NCBI GenBank assembly: GCA_946479895.1
Contig: CAMLHT010000149.1
Coordinates: forward strand, 1-9,089
DNA length: 9,089 nucleotides
Reading direction: 5' to 3'
Source: an uncultured Gemmatimonadota bacterium
GTDB taxonomy: Bacteria > Gemmatimonadota > Gemmatimonadetes > Gemmatimonadales > Gemmatimonadaceae
Shown: one piece after another, positions 1 to 5,903 of the stretch
How positions within the stretch are numbered: position 1 is the first letter of the stretch
How the letters are laid out: every line of letters starts with the position of its first letter
Notes under the pieces: model-generated
Seen by the model: the letters and a program-made list of their open reading frames with translations, nothing else
Database searches by the model: none
What the model was told of the DNA's origin: nothing
Made by a program: the position numbers and the translations under genes

Positions 1-563
1 GTGCGGGTGCCGACGAGCTCGGGGCCGTTCTGCGCGCCGCGATTTCGCGCCTGGATGTCGAAGTGCTCGTTGCCGTCGGCGTTGTAGTCGGGCTGCACGA
101 TGAGCACGATGGAATCGAGGACGTTCCGGTTCCTGTCGAACAGCAGGTCGCGGAGCAGCGCCAGCGACGCTTCCTTCCCCTCGACCTCGCCAGCGTGGAT
201 GTTGCCCTGGATGTACGCGACGGGGCGGCCGAGCCGGCGTGCCTCGGCCGGCGAGGTGATGAGCGGGCGCGAGGCGATGACGTACGGCAGGTCACGGCCG
301 AGCGCCGTCCTGCCCAGCGACCCGACGTGGATCTTTGCGCCGAGGAGCTTGAGGGAATCGATGAACCCGACGACGTCCTCGTAGCGTGATGTCTCGGTGA
401 AGTTCGTGCGCTCGGCGCGCGTGAGCGGGCGCTTTCCGGCGAAGCTCTGGAGGCTGTACCTGCTCTTCGCGGGGATCGAGTAGAGGTCTTCCTTCTGCTG
501 CGGCGCGATGGACGCGGCGGCGGCGAGCGAAAGGACGAGAACGGCGAGCGGCGCGTAGCGCAC
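1..563 (-). CDS. Secreted M14-family zinc carboxypeptidase, 3' end missing (partial)
   Basis: The visible part is the first 187 residues of an exported metallopeptidase; the C-terminal part lies beyond the left edge. Residues 1-20 are a signal peptide: a short basic start (MRY), a Leu/Ala/Val core and an Ala-rich end. A segment at about 60-160 matches the N-terminal part of the M14 fold. It ends in IQGNIHAGEVEGKEA (118-132), whose HAGE (His123, Glu126) is the HxxE pair that binds the catalytic zinc. NADGN (161-165) and the Arg/Asn-rich stretch around 173-180 resemble the substrate-carboxylate-binding region. The third zinc ligand and the catalytic Glu would lie outside the window. The GTG start is chosen because GGAG lies 8 bases upstream and the signal peptide begins there. 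The gene follows the secreted unknown gene after 65 bases and may belong to the same operon. The M14 assignment is firm; the substrate (peptide or peptidoglycan-type) is not known. Confidence 0.88.
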   Translation of the reverse strand, partial: MRYAPLAVLVLSLAAAASIAPQQKEDLYSIPAKSRYSLQSFAGKRPLTRAERTNFTETSRYEDVVGFIDSLKLLGAKIHVGSLGRTALGRDLPYVIASRPLITSPAEARRLGRPVAYIQGNIHAGEVEGKEASLALLRDLLFDRNRNVLDSIVLIVQPDYNADGNEHFDIQARNRGAQNGPELVGTR

Positions 564-571
564 GGGGGGTG

Positions 572-575
572 CTCC
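572..575 (-). promoter_or_regulatory. Ribosome binding site for the M14 peptidase
   Basis: The minus strand reads GGAG here, 8 bases before the GTG at 563. It supports GTG as the start, because no ATG with a comparable site precedes the signal peptide. The remaining bases of the 564-628 gap show no clear promoter or T-tailed hairpin. Confidence 0.5.
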
Positions 576-628
576 GGGTGGCGTTGTGGAGCTAAAGGTA
601 GCGGCGCCCCGTGGCCGCCAGCGATCGG

Positions 629-1240
629 CTATCGCTTCCCCGAGACGCCGAACGCGAGGATGGTTCCTCGTGCCCGCGCCGCCGCCGCCGTCGCCGGGTC
701 GGCACCGTTCGTGATGTCGAGTCGCACCGCACGGTCGAAGTCGAGGAGCTCGGGATCCTTCACCCGCGCGCGGAGGAGGGAGATGACGATGTTGGTGGCG
801 GTCGGGACCGGCACCCCGCGCACGACGATGTCGCCGATCACGGTCAGCGAGGTGGCGATCGACCGGTCCTTCTCGGCCGACGCGCGGATCCTGGCGAGAT
901 CGCGGCCGGGAACGCCGGCGTCGATGACGCCGACCGCCGCGCGCAGCTCGTCGATGGACGCGTCGCGGCCGAGGACCGCGCAGGCCGCGCCGAGCTGCCG
1001 GGTGTAGGCGCGGATGGCGGCGATGATCACCGGTCCCGTCGCGCCGGCGCTCGTGCCCTCGAGGGCCTTGTCCTCGATCGGCCGCGCCGGCAGCCCCGTC
1101 TTCACCGCCGAATCCACGATCACTCGCACGGCCGCGTAAGTGTCCGGGTCCATGCGCGCGCGGAGCAGCGCGTCCTGCGCCACGGCGGGCCTCGCGACCG
1201 CGGCGAGGACCATGATGCCCAGCACCACCCGCGCGGTCAT
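629..1240 (-). CDS. Secreted protein of unknown function, 203 aa, downstream of sigma/CBM48 pair
   Basis: I do not recognise the family. Residues 1-21 form a clear signal peptide (basic start MTAR, hydrophobic core VVLGIMVLAAVA, AVA cleavage site before Gln22), so the mature protein of about 180 residues is probably periplasmic or released. The mature part is predicted mainly alpha-helical. It has two loosely similar stretches built on a pattern of aliphatic helix, Gly-(Leu/Val)-Pro, then another helix: about 37-75 around TGLPARPIEDKALEG and about 130-170 around VRGVPVPTATNIVISLL. There are no Cys pairs, lipobox or catalytic motif; the one Cys (in GAACAVLG) is isolated. A longer frame runs upstream to 1390, but the ATG at 1240 is preferred because it overlaps the previous stop as ATGA, begins the signal peptide and has AAGGA just before it. 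Co-translation with the CBM48 protein suggests a partner or target in the same envelope function. That is inference. Confidence 0.75.
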   Translation of the reverse strand: MTARVVLGIMVLAAVARPAVAQDALLRARMDPDTYAAVRVIVDSAVKTGLPARPIEDKALEGTSAGATGPVIIAAIRAYTRQLGAACAVLGRDASIDELRAAVGVIDAGVPGRDLARIRASAEKDRSIATSLTVIGDIVVRGVPVPTATNIVISLLRARVKDPELLDFDRAVRLDITNGADPATAAAARARGTILAFGVSGKR

Positions 1241-1788
1241 CGTCCTTCGCCGACCACGAGCGCGGACTTCGGCACGCCGAAGTCGTGATCGTACGCGGCG
1301 GGCGCGTTCGGGTCGGCCACCCACAGCGAGTCGTCGACCACGAACGAATACCGGTGATGCCCGGTGGGAACGGGCGCGGTCACGGTCCACACGCCGCCGC
1401 CGATGTGGCGCGCCTGGAACTTCGCATGTGCGCGGTCCCAGGAATTGAAGTCGCCGACGATCGAGACCTTGCTCGCCTGCGGCGACACGAGCATGAACTG
1501 CACGTGCTGCATGCCGCCGTCGAAGAAGCCCTCGATCTCCTCCGGGGCAACGCCGATCCGCGCGATCTTCGCCCCCAGAAGCCCGGCGACTAGCAGGGCG
1601 AGCGTCGCGGCGATCGACCAGGGCAGCGGGGTGATGAACATGCGCCGGGGCATGAGGAGCTTCGGCCAGCGCGCGACGCCGGTGCGTCGCACGGCGCGCA
1701 TGATCCGCGAGTCCACCCCCGAGCCCACGGGATCGGCCCGCAGCTCGCGCGCGAGGTCGTCGATGAACGGGTCGCGATCAGGATCCAC
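1237..1788 (-). CDS. Single-pass membrane protein with C-terminal CBM48/AMPK-beta-type glycogen-binding domain; putative anti-sigma or sensor
   Basis: This is a 183-residue protein in three parts. Residues 1-50 are a charged, probably cytoplasmic head (FIDDLAREL, then SRIMRAVRR) with no zinc anti-sigma HxxxCxxC motif. Residues 55-76 form one membrane segment (WSIAATLALLVAGLLGAKIA) preceded by basic residues, which places the N-terminus inside. Residues 94-180 form an early-set/CBM48 fold: GDFNSW (112-117), HHRYSFVVDD (144-153), W156 and DPN (159-161). Such domains bind alpha-glucans in glycogen enzymes and AMPK-beta, but no catalytic domain is attached here. The start is GTG with an excellent GGAGGT 5 bases upstream. 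It overlaps the sigma gene by 11 bases and the next gene by 4, so it is tightly coupled to both. Position and topology suggest it restrains or senses for the sigma factor, but this is inference. Alternatively it is simply a sigma-controlled envelope protein. The domain call is confident; the role is not. Confidence 0.85.
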   Translation of the reverse strand: MDPDRDPFIDDLARELRADPVGSGVDSRIMRAVRRTGVARWPKLLMPRRMFITPLPWSIAATLALLVAGLLGAKIARIGVAPEEIEGFFDGGMQHVQFMLVSPQASKVSIVGDFNSWDRAHAKFQARHIGGGVWTVTAPVPTGHHRYSFVVDDSLWVADPNAPAAYDHDFGVPKSALVVGEGR

Positions 1789-2359
1789 TGTGCACCTCCG
1801 CGAGCAGCTCGCGCAGCCGGTCGCAGGCGCGGAGCACGCGCATCTTGAGCGCGGAAACCCCGACGCCGGTCATCTGCGACATCTCCTCGTAGCTCAGGTC
1901 CTCGACGTACTTCATCAGGAACGCTTCCCGCTGGTCAGGCCGCAGCCGCTGAATGGCCAGGCTGATCTCTTCCCGCCACGCGTCGCGCTCGGCCGGATGC
2001 TCCTCCGACGCGCCGAGCAGCGCCACGTCGTCGGTGACGAAGGTGCGCCGCCGCCGCGATCCACGGGCGCCCGACGTGCGGCAGCGGTTGAGCAGGATGC
2101 TGAAGATCCAGGCGCCGAACTTCTCCGGGTCGTCGCACCGCGCGAGCGACCGATAGGCCCGCACGAACGCGTCCTGGAGCGCTTCCTCGGCATCCTCGCG
2201 GCTGCCGAGCATGTGCAGCGCATATCGTCCGAGCCGGCCGCGATAGCGCGCGACCAGCAATGCGTATGCATCGACGTCTCCTCCCAGCACCCGGGCGACG
2301 ATCTCACCGTCGGTGAGCGCTTCCCCCGATGCTGACCCGGTCGTTCCGGTCCTCGTCAC
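1778..2359 (-). CDS. ECF-type RNA polymerase sigma factor (sigma-70 family)
   Basis: This 193-residue protein has the two-domain ECF architecture and would direct RNA polymerase to a dedicated promoter set. Region 2 spans about 27-95: the -10 recognition and core-binding helices include SREDAEEALQDAFVRAYRSL (53-72) and FGAWIFSILLNRCR (81-94). A basic linker (SRRRRTF) follows. Region 4 spans about 133-187, with LRPDQREAFLMKYVEDLSYE and an HTH around MSQMTGVGVSALKMRVLRA. Length is normal for the family. The GTG start follows the fadJ stop by 6 bases and lies in the same frame; that stop rules out any earlier start. There is no good Shine-Dalgarno sequence, so translation probably depends on ribosomes finishing fadJ. 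A later in-frame GTG (codon 24) would cut into the conserved start of region 2. The 3' end overlaps the CBM48 membrane protein gene, the usual place for an anti-sigma factor. Its regulon is unknown. Confidence 0.93.
   Translation of the reverse strand: MTRTGTTGSASGEALTDGEIVARVLGGDVDAYALLVARYRGRLGRYALHMLGSREDAEEALQDAFVRAYRSLARCDDPEKFGAWIFSILLNRCRTSGARGSRRRRTFVTDDVALLGASEEHPAERDAWREEISLAIQRLRPDQREAFLMKYVEDLSYEEMSQMTGVGVSALKMRVLRACDRLRELLAEVHSGS
1794..1799 (-). promoter_or_regulatory. Strong ribosome binding site deciding the GTG start of the CBM48 protein
   Basis: The minus strand reads GGAGGT, 5 bases before the GTG at 1788 and inside the 3' end of the sigma factor gene. It is the best Shine-Dalgarno match in the window. 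It implies that the CBM48 protein is translated efficiently in its own right and not only by coupling. Confidence 0.7.
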
Positions 2360-2365
2360 AGGGCG

Positions 2366-4525
2366 CTAGCGGCCAGGGTGAAAGCGCTTCCGCGCCCGCG
2401 CATGCTCGACCAGCAGCCGGGCCGGGCTGAAGCGGCCCGGGAAGCGGGAATGGAGATCCTCGAGCCGGCTGACGATGGTATCGGCGCCAATACTGTCGAC
2501 GTAACGGAAGGGCCCCCCGCGGAACGGCGGGAAGCCGAGGCCGAAGACCGCCCCGATGTCTCCATCCCGCGGCGAGCGGAGGATGCCTTCCTCGAGGCAG
2601 AGCACCGCCTCGTTCACCATCGCGAACACGCATCGCTCGGTGATCTCGCTCGCGGGAATCTCGGCGCGATGACTCCGGCCGATGACCTCGTACACCGACG
2701 CGTCGACCTCGCCCTTCTCTCCCTTCTCGTCGTACCGGTAGAAGCCGCTCCGTCCCTTCCGCCCCGTGCGCCCTGCTTCGACAACGCGGCGCAGAGAATC
2801 GGACGGCGCCATCCGCGCGCCGAAGGCCTCGGCGAGAACGCGTCCGACATGGCCCCCGATGTCGATGCCGACTTCATCGAGGAGCGTTATCGGCCCGACG
2901 GGAAAGCCGAAGTCCACCAGCGCGCGGTCCACCGCCTCGATGGACGCGCCCTCGTCGAGCAGGCGTCCCGCCTCGTTCATGTAGGCGGAGAGGATGCGCG
3001 TGGTGTAGAAGCCGGGACCGTCGTTCACGACGATGACGGTCTTCCCCAGCTGCTTGCCGTACGCGACCGCGGTGACCGTGGCCGCCGCGGTCGTCTTCGG
3101 TGTCACGACGACCTCCAGCAGCGGCATCTTGTGCACGGGGGAGAAGAAGTGCATCCCCAGCACCCGCTCGGGACGCTCCGCGGCCTCGGCGATGCGGCCG
3201 ATGGGAATCGTGCTGGTGTTCGAGGCGTAGACGGCTTCGGCATCCAGCATCGATTCCGCCTCGCGCAGCACCTTCTTCTTCAGCTCGAGGTCCTCGAACA
3301 CCGCCTCGATGACGATGTCGGCCGTGGCGAAGCCGGAGTAGTCCGTCGTCCCGCCGACCATCACCATCATGTCGTCGTACTGGAGTCGCGTGACCTGCTT
3401 GCGGGCCAGTCGCTCCTTCAGCACGTCCCGCACGGCGCGCAGGCCGGCGGCGACCCGCTTCGGCTCCATGTCCTTCAGACGGACGAGCGTCCCCTCCTGC
3501 ACGGCGACGGATGCGATGCCGGCGCCCATGAATCCGGCGCCGAGGATGCCGAGCTTGCGAACCTCGCGCGGCTCGGGCGCCTCGCCGGCGACGCCGGGAT
3601 CCTTTCGCGTCGCGTTGCGCGCGAAGAACAGGTAGACGAGCTGGCGCGAGACGTCGCTCACCGCGAGCTCGCCGAACAGCCTGGCCTCGGTGTTCAACCC
3701 GGACTTGAATCCGCGATCGTAGCCGGCGCGAATCGCCTCGAGCGCGGCGAGCGGTGCCGGGTAGTGGCCGTGCGTCTTCTCGATCACGCTCTCGCGTGCT
3801 TTCCGGAAGACCACCGAGCGGCCAAGCGGGTTTCCGGCGAGGAGGAGATCGCCCGCCCCTGTCGCCCGCGCGGCGCGCTTGATGCGCCCCTCGCCGAGGC
3901 CGCGCGCACGGTCGATGGCGACGTCGATGAGCACCGCGGGATGCACGACCTCGTCCACCAGCCCCATCCTGATCGCCTTTGCCGCGCGGATGTTGCGGCC
4001 GGCGAGAATCATGTCGAGCGCCGCCTGGAGCCCGATCAGCTGCGGCAGCCGCTGGGTGCCTCCCATGCCGGGAATGACACCGAGCTGCACTTCGGGAAGG
4101 GCGAGGATCGTCGACGGATGATTCGTCGCGATGCGATACCGGCAGGCGAGAGCGACCTCGAGCCCGCCGCCCAGGCACGCGCCGTGGATGGCCGCGACCA
4201 CGGGCACGGGCAGCTTCTCGAGGCGATTGAGCAGCTCCTGGCCCAGCGCGCTCACCTGAGTCGCGTCGTGCGGCGACTGGAATGACGCGAACTGCTCGAC
4301 GTCGGCCCCGGCGATGAACCCGGAAGGCTTGGCCGAGGTGATCACGACTCCCTTCAGCTCCGGGGTCTTCTCGATCGTCGCGAACACCGCCTCGAATTCG
4401 CCGACCATCGAGGGACCGAGCGTGTTCACCGGCTCGCCGGGAACGTCGATCCAGATGATCATGACGTCGTCGCGACGCTCGGTCGACAGCGAGGGCCCGC
4501 GTTCCTGCTTCGTCGTATCGCTCAT
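2366..4525 (-). CDS. fadJ: Multifunctional fatty acid oxidation protein, alpha subunit (enoyl-CoA hydratase / 3-hydroxyacyl-CoA dehydrogenase)
   Basis: This 719-residue protein is close to E. coli FadJ in length. It catalyses hydration of trans-2-enoyl-CoA and then NAD-dependent oxidation of 3-hydroxyacyl-CoA in beta-oxidation. The N-terminal crotonase domain (about 15-290) has IAGADV (71-76), the oxyanion-hole GACLGGGLEVALACRYR (115-131) with Glu123, and LPEVQLGVIPGMGGTQRLP (143-161) with Glu145, the two catalytic glutamates. The dehydrogenase part (about 322-719) has the NAD-binding GILGAGFMGAG (326-336), ASNTSTIPI (434-442) and the His459/Glu471 pair in GMHFFSPVHKMPLLEVV, with FadB-like spacing. 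The C-terminal domain carries GLGFPPFRGGPFRY (662-675). The ATG at 4525 overlaps the fadI stop (ATGA) and has GAGG 7 bases upstream. A frame continuing to 4780 is only fadI antiparallel-frame coding noise. FadI and FadJ are expected to form an alpha/beta complex. No residues look missing. Confidence 0.97.
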   Translation of the reverse strand: MSDTTKQERGPSLSTERRDDVMIIWIDVPGEPVNTLGPSMVGEFEAVFATIEKTPELKGVVITSAKPSGFIAGADVEQFASFQSPHDATQVSALGQELLNRLEKLPVPVVAAIHGACLGGGLEVALACRYRIATNHPSTILALPEVQLGVIPGMGGTQRLPQLIGLQAALDMILAGRNIRAAKAIRMGLVDEVVHPAVLIDVAIDRARGLGEGRIKRAARATGAGDLLLAGNPLGRSVVFRKARESVIEKTHGHYPAPLAALEAIRAGYDRGFKSGLNTEARLFGELAVSDVSRQLVYLFFARNATRKDPGVAGEAPEPREVRKLGILGAGFMGAGIASVAVQEGTLVRLKDMEPKRVAAGLRAVRDVLKERLARKQVTRLQYDDMMVMVGGTTDYSGFATADIVIEAVFEDLELKKKVLREAESMLDAEAVYASNTSTIPIGRIAEAAERPERVLGMHFFSPVHKMPLLEVVVTPKTTAAATVTAVAYGKQLGKTVIVVNDGPGFYTTRILSAYMNEAGRLLDEGASIEAVDRALVDFGFPVGPITLLDEVGIDIGGHVGRVLAEAFGARMAPSDSLRRVVEAGRTGRKGRSGFYRYDEKGEKGEVDASVYEVIGRSHRAEIPASEITERCVFAMVNEAVLCLEEGILRSPRDGDIGAVFGLGFPPFRGGPFRYVDSIGADTIVSRLEDLHSRFPGRFSPARLLVEHARARKRFHPGR

Positions 4526-5820
4526 GACGCTGCCTCGATCACCATGGCGTGCCCCATCCCGCCGGCGGCGCACACCGTCATCAGGCCGAACTGCCCTCCG
4601 CGCCGCACGAGCTCGTTCGCGAGGGTGGTGAGGATGCGGCCGCCGGTGGCGCCGAACGGATGCCCGATCGCGATCGACCCTCCCATGACGTTCAGCTTCG
4701 CGCGGTCCACCTCCCCGACGGGCTGGGAGTATCCGGCGCGGCGCGCCCATTCGGCGGACTCGAAGCCTCGCAGGTTGCACAGCACCTGCGCGGCGAAGGC
4801 CTCGTGCATCTCGACCAGGTCCATGTCGCGCAGCGTGAGCCCGGCGCGCTGGAGCGCCACCGGCGCGGCGAGCACGGGGCCCATGAGGAGCTGCTCGCCG
4901 GGGTCCAGCGCCGCGTAGGAGTACGACCTTATGTAGGCGAGCGGCCGGTACCCCAGCGACTTCGCCCGCTCCTCGCTCATGAGGAGCACGGCGCTCCCGC
5001 CGTCCGTGAGCGGCGACGAATTGCCGGCGGTCACCGAGCCGTACTTCCGATCGAAGACCGGCTTGAGCGCGGCGAGCTGCTCGAGCGAGCTGTCGGTCCG
5101 GATGCCGTTGTCGCTCTCGACGACGGTCTCGAAGGCCGGCGGCACGTACAGCGGCGCGATCTCGGCCGTCAGGCGTCCGTCCTCGGTCCCGACGTTCGCC
5201 AGCCGGTGGGACCGCAGCGCGAACTGGTCCTGCTCCTCGCGGGGAACGCCGTTGATCTTCGCCATCTTCTCCGCCGATTCGCCCATCGTCTCGCCGGTGG
5301 AGGGCTCGGCGATCGCCGGCGTGATCGGCACGAAGTCGCGCGGCCGGATCGAGCTGACGATCTTCGCCCTCGCGCCGCCGGACTTCGCCCGGCTGAGGGC
5401 GACGAGCTTTTCCGCCATCGAGCGCGAGTGGAGGATCGGAACGTTGGACAGCGATTCGGCGCCCCCGGCGATGATCACGTCGGCATGGCCGAGGACGATC
5501 TGGTCCGCGCCGTCGGTGATGGCCTGGTTCGCGGACGCGCAGGCCCGGCTGACGGAGAACGCCTGCACGCCCTTCGGGAGCATCGGGAGGAGCGAGACTT
5601 CGCGCGCGATGTTCGGCGCGATCACCGACGGCACGACAGTTCCATAGACGACGGCGTCGACCTGGTTACCATCCAGCTCCGTGCGCTGGATCAGCTCCGC
5701 GACGCATCGCTTGCCCAAATCGATCGCGGTGAGATCTTTGAGCACCGTTCCCGCCCTGGCGAACGGGGTGCGCACGCCGGCAATGATCGCGACGCGCCGT
5801 CCGGGAGTTCCAAACGCCAT
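4522..5820 (-). CDS. fadI: Acetyl-CoA C-acyltransferase (3-ketoacyl-CoA thiolase), beta-oxidation beta subunit
   Basis: This 432-residue thiolase performs the last step of beta-oxidation, cleaving 3-ketoacyl-CoA with CoA to give acetyl-CoA. The nucleophile Cys94 lies in SVSRACASANQAI (89-101). The other active-site elements are HEAFAAQ (339-345), GGSIAIGHPFGATGGR (380-395) with His387, and CAAGGMG (417-423) with Cys417. The segment PITPAIAEPSTGETMGESAE (164-183), and the length (nearer FadI at about 436 than FadA at about 390), favour the FadI or mitochondrial trifunctional-beta type. The ATG at 5820 is the first start; a modest GCGGA lies 6 bases upstream. It is the first gene of the minus-strand run and overlaps fadJ by 4 bases, the same fadI-fadJ order as in E. 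coli. No acyl-CoA synthetase or acyl-CoA dehydrogenase gene is in the window, so the pathway must be completed elsewhere. Confidence 0.96.
   Translation of the reverse strand: MAFGTPGRRVAIIAGVRTPFARAGTVLKDLTAIDLGKRCVAELIQRTELDGNQVDAVVYGTVVPSVIAPNIAREVSLLPMLPKGVQAFSVSRACASANQAITDGADQIVLGHADVIIAGGAESLSNVPILHSRSMAEKLVALSRAKSGGARAKIVSSIRPRDFVPITPAIAEPSTGETMGESAEKMAKINGVPREEQDQFALRSHRLANVGTEDGRLTAEIAPLYVPPAFETVVESDNGIRTDSSLEQLAALKPVFDRKYGSVTAGNSSPLTDGGSAVLLMSEERAKSLGYRPLAYIRSYSYAALDPGEQLLMGPVLAAPVALQRAGLTLRDMDLVEMHEAFAAQVLCNLRGFESAEWARRAGYSQPVGEVDRAKLNVMGGSIAIGHPFGATGGRILTTLANELVRRGGQFGLMTVCAAGGMGHAMVIEAAS
4533..4536 (-). promoter_or_regulatory. Ribosome binding site for fadJ within the end of fadI
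   Basis: The minus strand reads GAGG, 7 bases before the ATG at 4525. Together with the ATGA overlap it fixes the fadJ start and excludes the 85-codon upstream extension of the same frame. Confidence 0.55.
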
Positions 5821-5903
5821 GATGATTCCGCTGGAATGGGTGATTCAGGTTAACAAGGTGCCCCGGTCCGGGGCGTCAGGGAAGCCATTGCCCCGGCGGA
5901 TCC
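5821..5903. promoter_or_regulatory. Divergent fadI/glpD intergenic region with palindromes
   Basis: These 83 bases separate the fadI and glpD starts and must hold promoters for both if each is transcribed from here. Three structures are visible. GCCCCGG-t-CCGGGGC (5860-5874) is a 15-base palindrome. Its left half recurs as TGCCCCGG at 5859-5866 and 5889-5896, a 30-base step. ATTCC-gct-GGAAT (5825-5837) lies directly before the fadI start. GTTAAC (5849-5854) is the only AT-rich patch. I see no pair of good -35/-10 hexamers, so the promoters cannot be placed from sequence alone. Confidence 0.4.

Noticed and set aside
63..389. Plus-strand open frames at the left edge
   Set aside because: The minus strand here encodes a clear M14 peptidase with signal peptide and HAGE zinc motif; the plus-strand frames have no coherent protein features.
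1241..1390. 50-codon N-terminal extension of the secreted unknown protein
   Set aside because: It would bury the signal peptide inside an Arg-rich stretch encoded within the CBM48 gene; the ATGA overlap start explains the data better.
2378..4285. 635-codon plus-strand open frame opposite fadJ
   Set aside because: It lies wholly antisense to fadJ, has low-complexity Arg/His/Asp/Ala-rich composition and no recognisable motif. Long antisense frames are expected in high-GC coding DNA.
4526..4780. 85-codon N-terminal extension of FadJ
   Set aside because: It overlaps fadI in another frame, is Arg-rich and unlike any crotonase N-terminus. The ATG at 4525 has a ribosome binding site and gives the normal length.
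4549..5853. 434-codon plus-strand open frame opposite fadI
   Set aside because: It is antisense to a fully supported thiolase gene and has biased composition without domain motifs.
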